From Basidiobolus meristosporus CBS 931.73 (taxonomy: Eukaryota; Basidiobolomycota; Basidiobolomycetes; Basidiobolales; Basidiobolaceae), in the NCBI GenBank assembly GCA_002104905.1, contig MCFE01000001.1:248001-312000 (forward strand): 64,000 nucleotides of DNA, read 5' to 3'. A program made the position numbers and the translations under genes. Shown one piece after another: positions 56,450 through 64,000 of the stretch (its first letter is position 1; each line of letters begins with the position of its first letter). Under the pieces are notes generated by a model. That model did not search any database and was not told the origin of the DNA. It saw only the letters and a list, made by a program, of their open reading frames with translations.

Positions 56450-57341
56450 ATGGTACGCTCGAATGTCTAGATCTGCCACGCGATGGTCTTCAACTAAACG
56501 GTCTGTTTTCCAACAGGGTAAAGCTAAGAAGACCAGACAATTTGGACTCGTTAAGCGCATGCTTAACCCCAAAGATGCGAGATTGTAAGTGTGTTCCCCA
56601 AGCATTATGGGTCCAAGAACTGTTGTTAACGGGTGCATACAGAAAGGAGAACCAGGAGAAATTGAAGAAAAAGGAAGAGGAAAAGGAGAAGAGTCTAGTC
56701 ACACACATGTAAGTGACACTCCGTTCTGACCCTTTCGCTTCTCAGCCAGCTAATCGCTTTTTTAGTCCACAAGTCGCCTCTTCTCTCTTCTTCCGCTATA
56801 ATACCGCACTAGGCCCACCTTACCATGTGTTGGTGGATACGAATTTCATCAACTTCTCGATCCAAAACAAACTAGAGCTTGTAAAGTCCATGATGGATTG
56901 TCTGTATGCCAAGTGCATTCCTTGTATCACTGACTGCGTCATGGCTGAATTGGAGAAGTTGGGGCCTAAATACAGGGTCGCGCTTAGGTACAGTGCTGCC
57001 TTTTGTCGCTGGGTGGTATGCGTTCAAACTAACCTCTTTGTCTACAGAGTGGCAAGAGATCCCCGCTTCGAGAGACTTCCCTGTGCTCACAAGGGTACCT
57101 ATGCTGATGACTGTTTGGTCAATCGTGTGATGCAAGTAAGTAACCTCCCCATACGCATTGGTAAGCCGGAGCCTGGAACTCACTGGAATCTTCTTAGCAC
57201 AAATGCTACATCGTAGCCACTTGTGATCGTGACTTGAAGCGTCGCATTCGTAAAATCCCCGGTATCCCAATTATGTATATCGCGCAACATAAGTACACCA
57301 TTGAAAGATTGCCCGAGGCCTATGGTGCGCCCAACATCTAA
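56450..57341 (+). CDS. FCF1: rRNA-processing endonuclease-family protein Fcf1/Utp24
   Basis: PIN-domain nuclease of the small-subunit processome that cleaves pre-rRNA at sites A1/A2. Six exons: 56450-56452 (ATG only), 56517-56584, 56643-56708, 56766-56987, 57048-57135 and 57198-57341; together 591 nt and 196 residues with consistent phases. The start [24 protein letters not shown] is the canonical N-terminus and proves the first 3-nt coding exon. The PIN domain has [13 protein letters not shown] (first Asp), [22 protein letters not shown] and [13 protein letters not shown]; catalytic acids are present. The end is [11 protein letters not shown]. Lies 217 bp downstream of Tfb4 on the same strand. 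Confidence 0.96.
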
Positions 57342-57982
57342 ACCACTTCGAATTCCCCGAATTAATTTGCAATGTAATATCTTCTTTCCCTTGGCTCCAA
57401 ATAAACTGATAGAAATATGCGATTCTCCTTCGTACCAGATCAAGGAAGCTGCTTAATCATAAACAACCACTTTGCATAAACATTTGAATTAATTGGCCCC
57501 GATGAAGCGATACCCCTATTTTGTCCAGTAATATGTGGTGGAGTGTTTATTTGGTGTGTTTATTGATGGCACATGGGGAACTTGTTTGCTTAATCCATCG
57601 TAACGACGTTGAGAGGGCGCACAGTAGGAAAGTTGCTTTAACATTAGGGGCATTCATATACGTAGTTATTTCCCCCAGTTCGTCGAGCTGAAAACCTTGT
57701 ATACAACCAGCGACGCGAATTTCCCCGCTCTCCCCTTCTGTATTTTATTCTTCTCCTGTCTTTAGTGCTCATAGAGTGACAAGATTGCCTCCACGTTTTG
57801 GACTGAAGATTCCTTTGGGCGAGACAACAAAGAACCCGGTTGGATTATCGCACTTTATCGGCCTTGATTTCGACTAGCCGGCCCTTCCAGCACTCTTTAC
57901 ATGGTCCACAACTGAAGTTACATTGAGTATAGAAAAAAGTGGAAGAATCTTGATTCGCCTAGATTAACCGCAGCTGAATAAG
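57342..57982. other. intergenic before formin
   Basis: A 640-bp interval between FCF1 and the formin gene. It should hold the formin promoter and leader (pyrimidine-rich stretch near 57725-57760). No gene is seen. Confidence 0.35.
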
Positions 57983-60900
57983 ATGGCGTTATTTAGAAAG
58001 AAGAAACTCAAGCATAATAGTGCGTCTCTCGAATATCCAGACTTGGAGGAATTCCAGGCCACGGTCACTGGGCCTCCAGGCGTATCACCAAGAACCCCGA
58101 ACAATCCCAGATCCACCCTAAACACGCCAAGCTCTTCTGGAGCCCGTGGTTTGGGGAGAAGCCCCACCATCATGTCTAAGAATACCTTAAGCCCTTCGCA
58201 TTACTCCGACATCTCCGACATTCCTGAGTACGACTATTTGCAGAAGAACCCTGAGGCGTTGGCCGAAGAGCTAGAAAAGATAATTGTTCGTGGTAGCTGC
58301 TGATTCCTATTGACCATGGTGCTGAATCTAAACCGTTTCTCGTGTAGGATTCGATGGGGATGGACGAGGCCGGCAAAAACAAGATGCGGAGCCTGTCCGA
58401 CGAGATCAAAATGAAGCTTATCATTTCGAAGCGTCAAATGGCCATTGACGAGGTATTTTGTACACCCGTTGCTCGCCCCACTAGTGGCTAAATTCGTTGT
58501 CTCTAGACAGCGCCAGATCATTATATCCGGAAATTTGCGAAGGAGGACCTTCGGAGCATTGGGCTGAAGAGCATCAAAAGTTTGAGGGTTTCTTTAAGCA
58601 CACGTCCTATAGGGTACGACAATTCTTTCCCCGGGAGCCTGGCCTACGACTAACCGATTCTTACAGATGGGTGCGCCAGTATCTCGAGCTCGGAGGGTTT
58701 CAGCTGATCTCCAATTGGATCTATAATCTAGCTGGGACCAGAAACAGGTAGGCTCTACACACTGTGTGTTCCCGCCCACTGTCGACTGAATTTTTGGTTT
58801 GACTTAGTCGGAAGGAAATGGAGGAGCAGGTGGAGTACGAGCTGGTCAAGTGTGTCGGCTCGATACTCAATACCAAGGTAGGCGCTTCAGATGGTGCACC
58901 ACACGCAAGTCCATTAACATACATATTCTCCACCAGTGGGGAGTCCAAGAAGCGTTGGCGACTCCGGAATGTATCATGAACGTGGCGTATTCGTTGGATG
59001 CCACGCTGATCCACACACGCAAGCTTGCTGTGGAGTTGCTGACATTCATGTGCTACTGTGAGATCCCGAAAGGATGCAGTTACGTGCTCAACGGGATGGA
59101 CCAGGTCAAGAAGGCGCGTGGATATCATCTGCGCTTCGAAGCCTGGATCAAGTCTCTGGAGGCAACCATCGATGGTCGTGGTATCCTTGGTTCGCTGGTC
59201 AAGGCCAGTGAGGAGATTCGACGCGCCGGTGGGGCCGACCGAGAGCTTGTTGAATACGTGTTGTCCAACATGATCTTGCTGAACGGTATCCTGTATGCGT
59301 TCGACGAGGTGGAAATGCGCACGCATCTGAGGAACCAGCTTCATGCTGCTGGCTTGGGGAGGGTGCTGAAGAAAATCCGGGTCTTCGCCAACGATCTCAT
59401 CCTGATACAGCTGGACAAGTTCGACGACCTTACCGAAAATGACTATTTAGAGCTGCGGGAGTTTTGCAACCATCAGGTGCTGAAGGACATGTCTGACCCA
59501 TCAGAGGTGTTTCACGCGGTGCTGGATTCAGTTGCAAACACCAAAGGCTATTCCTATCTGCTCTCCATGCTTCAGCACCTGCTGATCATCCGTGATGACG
59601 ACAACAACGAGGAAAACCGGATCAAGTATTTCGAGCTGGCTGATACACTGATCACTCAGATGGTTCTCGATCGTCGTGGCTACGACCAAGATTTCTCGGC
59701 CACATACGGTGTGTCGGTAGAGTCTATTCTCTCAAGGCTGGGCGACGATGAGAAGCTCCAACAGGCACTCAAGGCTGCCAAAGAAGCCGAGAAGGTGGCC
59801 GAGGAGGCAGTTGCCAGGAAAAACGATCTTGAGCTTGAGATTGCTATGAAGTCAGATGGCCTGGTCGGAATATTGAAATCGAAGATCCATTCGTTAGAGG
59901 ATCTGGTGCGCATGTCGCGCTACACTATGGAGGCCCTTGAGGCTGAAAACAAGGAGATCCGAAATCAGTATCGCACCAAGCTTACGAAGCAGGCTAACCA
60001 ACTTAAGGATCTTTATCAGATGATTCGCGGTAGTCGCATTAGCACTGATCTTCAGCCTTCTGACGGCTCGATCGAGTTGGTCAGTTCAGCTGCTGTAAGT
60101 GCCAAAGAGCAAATGCTCCAAGAGGAGGTTAATCGACTACAAGAAGAGCAAGATTTAATCCGCAAACAGATGGCGGCCATGAAAGCACGGATGAAGCCCT
60201 CACCACGCAGCTCTTCCTTGAGTCCAACAGACAAGCGTGAGTTTGAATCGTCTGATTCGGATATCAACTCCTCAGCTGACACACATGAGGATGATTTCCC
60301 TCAGCAGAGCATCGTGACTCCTGTGCGAAGCCGTAACTCTACTAGGCGAGAATCGTCTGAAGCATCCATCACACCGGAAGTCCAGAACGATGGGCAAGAC
60401 ACGATTGACTCCGAATCCGAAAAAGAGGAGATTGCTGAAGATACTCAGGCTGCCGAATCATCGAGTGACACTCCCTTGCCAGAACATACTGAGCCTATCC
60501 CTTCATCCTCATCTTTCTCCTCGCCATCTCCATCCAAAAAGTCTGAGCACATTTCTCTTGCGCCAACAGGTACGTTACCACAATCATCACTCTCTCCAGA
60601 GACTTCCAACGTTGCTGCCCCAGATGGAATATCATCTAGTCAAAGTCTTCTGCCTCCTCCCCCACCGCCGCCACCACCTCCTCCAATACTTGCTCCAGGT
60701 GGATTAACATCTAGCCATGCCCCGCCTCCGCCTCCGCCTCCGCCTCCACTCCACCACCACCACCAATACTTTCTCCTGGTGGGTTATCGTCTGGCTTTGG
60801 TCTCCCACCACCCCCACCTCCGCCGCCACCACCAATTCTTGCTCCAGGTGGATTACCGTCAAGCTCTGGATTACCACCGCCACCACCGCCACCACCTCCC

Positions 60901-62743
60901 ATCAGTACACCAGGTGGTTTGCTATCGGGTCCCAGCTCACAGCCACCACCACCACCACCACCCCCTCCTCCTGTCATTAAAAATGGAGTGGCTTCATCTG
61001 GCTCTGCTCCCCCACCGCCAGCGCCCCCTCCACCTCCGCCAAACCCCGCTGTTGCATCATCGAATACTGATTCTACTCCGTCGACGCCCCTTCCAACCTC
61101 AAGTGTACTGGCCACTGGTCCGCCCCCGCCACCACCGCCACCATCACTTCTTAACAGCGCCATCTTTACTCCGCCTGCATTCATGTCCCCCATAAAGCCC
61201 CGAAAACAAGTCAAATGGCTTCCGAAGAGTAAGGTCAAACCGTTGTCTTGGGATAAAATCCCCGACTTTGCGGTGGACCGAACACTCTGGATGGAGAAGA
61301 TTAAAGAGGAGGAGAATCTAGGGGAGGAATTGACAACCAAGGGAGTGTTCGAAGAGATCGAGGAACTCTTTTCCGCGCGGGTTACCGAGTCCGTCAAAGC
61401 CAAGCCAAAAGAAATCAAGGCTGAAAGCAAAATATCGATCTTAAACAACAAGCTGGCGTCTAACCTGAACATCACCTTGGGACGAGTACGGCATCTGCCC
61501 CCGGAAAAGATCCGAGAAGCCATCGTGAATATGAACGAGAATATCATCACGGAGCTGATGCTTCATCAGCTATTGCAGTATATTCCCTCCGCCGAAGAGA
61601 AGGGGCTCCTGGCTGAATACAAAGACAATCCGGAAAAGTTGGCCAAACCCGATGCGTTTTGTGTGGAGATGATGAAGATCGATAGATACGAACAGCGACT
61701 TCGAGCCATGCATTTCAAGTCCACCTACTTCGAGAAGGTACATCACATTGAACGAAGATCTCACCGCCATTCTTGAGGCCTCGAAAGCTTTGCAGAACAG
61801 CCAAAACTTCCCGAAGCTGTTGGAAATCATATTGGTTGTTGGAAACTTCATGAATGGTACCTCTTTTCGTGGCAGCGCATACGGCTTCAAGATTCATAGC
61901 ATCAATCGCTTAGTAGACACCAAGGGTAAACACAACCAGATCACCCTACTTCACTTCCTCGTCAACACCATAGAAGAGAAATTCCCGCATATCCTGAAGT
62001 TCCTTGACGAGTTGAAGCCAGTAGGTGCTGGGTGTCACGTGTGCTACCAGGATATGAAGGCTGACTTTAAAGACCTCAAAGAGCGATTTGAAGAGACTCG
62101 ACTTGAGGTGGAGAAGTATCACTCCACTCCAGAGAAAAGCCAAGAGCCCTTTACCATACAAATGAACACATTTATCCTTTCTGCCGATGAACAGCTAACA
62201 GAGGCTCAAACCAAGTACGAGACGATGAACGAAAAATACGAAGCCATCGTGAAACTCTACGGGGAGGATCCGGCCACCACGACCCCCGAGGAGTTCTTCG
62301 GGATTTTCCGGAGCTTCATGACCTCGTTTGAGAAGGCGCTGAAAGACAATCGCCTGGAAAGAGAACAAAGAAAGAGAGCGGAAAAACGAAAACAACAGGA
62401 GAACGAGAAGAAAATCGAGAAAGCGGCCCGAAAACAACCAGATCCGGAGCCTTCCGTCGACCAATCCCCTCAAGCAGTGGACGAGAAGGGAGTCATGGAT
62501 AGCTTACTGGATGTCCTACGTCGTGGAAATGACTTCGATGCGGCCAGGCGCGCTCGCAACCACAGCGAAGCCATTGCTAGACTGAGAGATCGAGAGAGAA
62601 GACGTACCCTACGGGCTCAACGTCGTGGATCAGTTCACACTCGAGCTAAAGATCTTCTGTTCGATATCTCTGGTGACCAATCATCGAGACGGAGTTCGAG
62701 CAAGTCGATTGTGTCTACACTTGCCACTGTTGAAGACAATTGA
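57983..62743 (+). CDS. diaphanous-type formin (Bni1/SepA/For3-like)
   Basis: Actin nucleator for cables and rings. N-terminal exons: Ser/Pro-rich start, GTPase-binding/FH3 region (PDHYIRKFAKEDLRSIG, GWVRQYLELGGFQLISNW, ATPECIMNVAYSLDATLIHTR, AVELLTFMCYCEIPKG), then coiled coil (KAAKEAEKVAEEAVARKND). An FH1 domain of at least five Pro runs separated by ILAPGGL-like linkers spans about 60650-61180. FH2 starts MSPIKPRKQVKWLPKSKVKPLSWDKI; later KLLEIILVVGNFMNGTS and GSAYGFKIHSIN. The C-terminus has a DAD: GVMDSLLDVLRRG followed by basic RRARN. In the given sequence the frame shifts in the FH1 (about 60750, one base missing) and in the FH2 (about 61740, one base extra). The protein is conserved on both sides, so indels or assembly errors are likeliest. 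Alternatively it is a pseudogene. Confidence 0.85.
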
Positions 62744-63543
62744 GTTTACGTGTATGGCTAGTCCCGCCAGCACAATTCATAGACAACCTGTATTATTGTT
62801 TAGGATTCCCAACCTATTTTGTACCACCACTCTACAGCCTATTTGTAGTAAATTAGCTGCTAGTAATACATGCAAGTATTTAGCTTGGCTTTCATATAGC
62901 AGTGATTTTGTAACACCTGGAACGTTGACGCACTCATGAGTCTATTCTTCTGGGGTCGCAGGCGCCCATAGCAACTACACTTGATCAGAAACCATGCGTT
63001 ACGATTTGGGGCTGTTGTCACGAATGATCCCTGACAGTAGATGTAGATCCAGATTATTGGGGACTATTGGGGATTATTAATAGAAAGGATAAGCTTAAGT
63101 TTGCAAGAGGGAGCAGTTGCTACGGAGGCTAGAGTGCCAGCAATATCCTATTGTGACCGATTCAAGGGATCAGCTAAATTTACAACCAGCTTTTTCAGGC
63201 TAATGTTATACTTCAACGGCCAATAGGGTCCAGGCGTAATAAACTCATTCGTCAAGACGCCCTTTGTACGACCGGGTTATGAGGATGGGTTTACCATAAG
63301 CAGACAGTGAAGGAGGGAAGGAACTTGGACTGATCAGTGTCTGGGTGAGTAGGGTACATGATAAATGAGTTCTGAGATCCGTGATAATTGTAGCAATGGG
63401 TTTTCGAATGTTCGGACAGTCGTAGCCTGTGAAACCAATAGATTACTGGCCTTGGTGACTCGATGTCGATTTTTTCTATATTTAAGCTGCGCTCGCTGCC
63501 AAGGTGCCCACATCAAGGGCTTTCCCTTTATCACGCCGCTACC
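62744..63543. other. intergenic
   Basis: An 800-bp interval between two plus-strand genes. Two near-copies of attgggga-ctattggggattatt lie near 63055-63080. A TATATTTAA near 63476 is a candidate promoter element for the channel gene. No gene is seen. Confidence 0.35.
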
Positions 63544-64000
63544 ATGATACGACAACTCACAAAAGAATACAACATGCCTCCGATGTACGAGCGTCGTTGG
63601 CCTTTTGCCTTAAGGTTGAAGAAGTCCGTTATCCCTCGCATCATTTTAAAGATTATCGTCTTGACCGGATTTAGTGCGATAATTGTTGCGTTGAACCAAC
63701 ACGTAACCAAGCTGGATATTGGAAGTCAGGCTGTCATCACAATCCTCGGCATGGTTACCTCACTGTTGCTAGTGTTCAGAACCAACACTGCTTACGACCG
63801 TTACTGGGAAGGCAGACGGTTGTGGAGCACGCAGATGGTCAATCTGCGTAATCTCACTCGATTGATTTGGGTGAACGTGGGCGAAAAATCCCCGCAGGAT
63901 CATAAATTGAAACAGACCGCAGTAAACCTGCTGGTTGCTTTCGCCTACGCCACCAAGCACTACCTCCGTGAGGAATACGACTATTCCGACATCACCCCCG
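63544..64000 (+). CDS. bestrophin-like (UPF0187/RFP-TM) membrane channel, partial
   Basis: The 5' part of a gene cut by the window edge; 152 residues are visible. From ATG 63544: MIRQLTKEYNMPPMYERRWP, then a first membrane segment (IPRIILKIIVLTGFSAIIVAL), a second (AVITILGMVTSLLLVFRTN) and the family motif FRTNTAYDRYWEGRRLW. Bestrophins and UPF0187 proteins of fungi, plants and bacteria are anion (chloride/bicarbonate) channels. A later start at Met11 or Met14 is possible. The rest of the transmembrane domain lies outside the window. Confidence 0.88.
   Translation, partial: MIRQLTKEYNMPPMYERRWPFALRLKKSVIPRIILKIIVLTGFSAIIVALNQHVTKLDIGSQAVITILGMVTSLLLVFRTNTAYDRYWEGRRLWSTQMVNLRNLTRLIWVNVGEKSPQDHKLKQTAVNLLVAFAYATKHYLREEYDYSDITP

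Noticed and set aside
60711-61550. Gly-rich 279-codon minus-strand frame
   Set aside because: It is the complement of the formin FH1 proline codons and the start of FH2; poly-Gly is the expected shadow of poly-Pro.

Overview
The window is nuclear DNA of a fungus, read from gene content and architecture. It has short introns (about 50-70 nt, mostly GT-AG, a few with TACTAAC/TACTAAT branch sites), closely packed genes on both strands, a fungal-type initiator-tRNA priming site in its retrotransposon, a phosphoacetylglucosamine mutase for chitin precursors, a serine-rich surface-type protein and a diaphanous-type formin. Proteins often lost in yeasts (CCDC6-like, a Topors-like RING protein, POLD3 with an animal-like C-terminus, RAD51D-like) suggest an early-diverging, zygomycete- or chytrid-grade lineage. 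That placement is an inference and I cannot name the genus.

Layout. 1-6.0 kb: degenerate Ty1/copia retrotransposon (minus strand, both LTRs present, coding region broken) followed by nested and inverted LTR fragments. 6.5-24 kb: housekeeping block with a SERP1/RAMP4-like ER protein, mitochondrial RNA polymerase, DNA polymerase delta subunit POLD3, TATA-binding protein, mitochondrial glutamyl-tRNA synthetase, Topors-like E3 ligase, complex I 24-kDa subunit, a membrane-anchored SAM methyltransferase and a Prx5-type peroxiredoxin. 25-38 kb: two unrecognised proteins, a MidA/NDUFAF7-like methyltransferase, an F-box-like gene with a frameshift, AP-1 mu, a small secreted protein, SRP receptor alpha and AGM1. 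38-48 kb: 81-bp-repeat serine-rich protein, 2-oxodicarboxylate carrier, secreted HExxHxxGF protein, NPRL3 and a RAD51D-like gene. 47.6-64 kb: a large unidentified helical-repeat gene, CCDC6-like coiled-coil protein, ubiquitin-L40, TFIIH subunit Tfb4, FCF1, formin, and the start of a bestrophin-like channel.

Several genes serve shared processes: mitochondrial expression and respiration (RNA polymerase, GluRS, 24-kDa subunit, MidA-like, carrier), transcription (TBP, Tfb4), secretion (SERP1, SRP receptor, AP-1 mu) and genome maintenance (POLD3, RAD51D-like). There is no operon-like organisation; several genes form divergent pairs with 49-280 bp between start codons.

The most notable observations are three genes whose first coding exon is only the ATG, a 9-nt microexon in the peroxiredoxin, a copia-type element whose Gag start codon lies inside its tRNA primer site, and four apparent single-base frameshifts in otherwise conserved genes. 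I found no convincing new multi-gene system.
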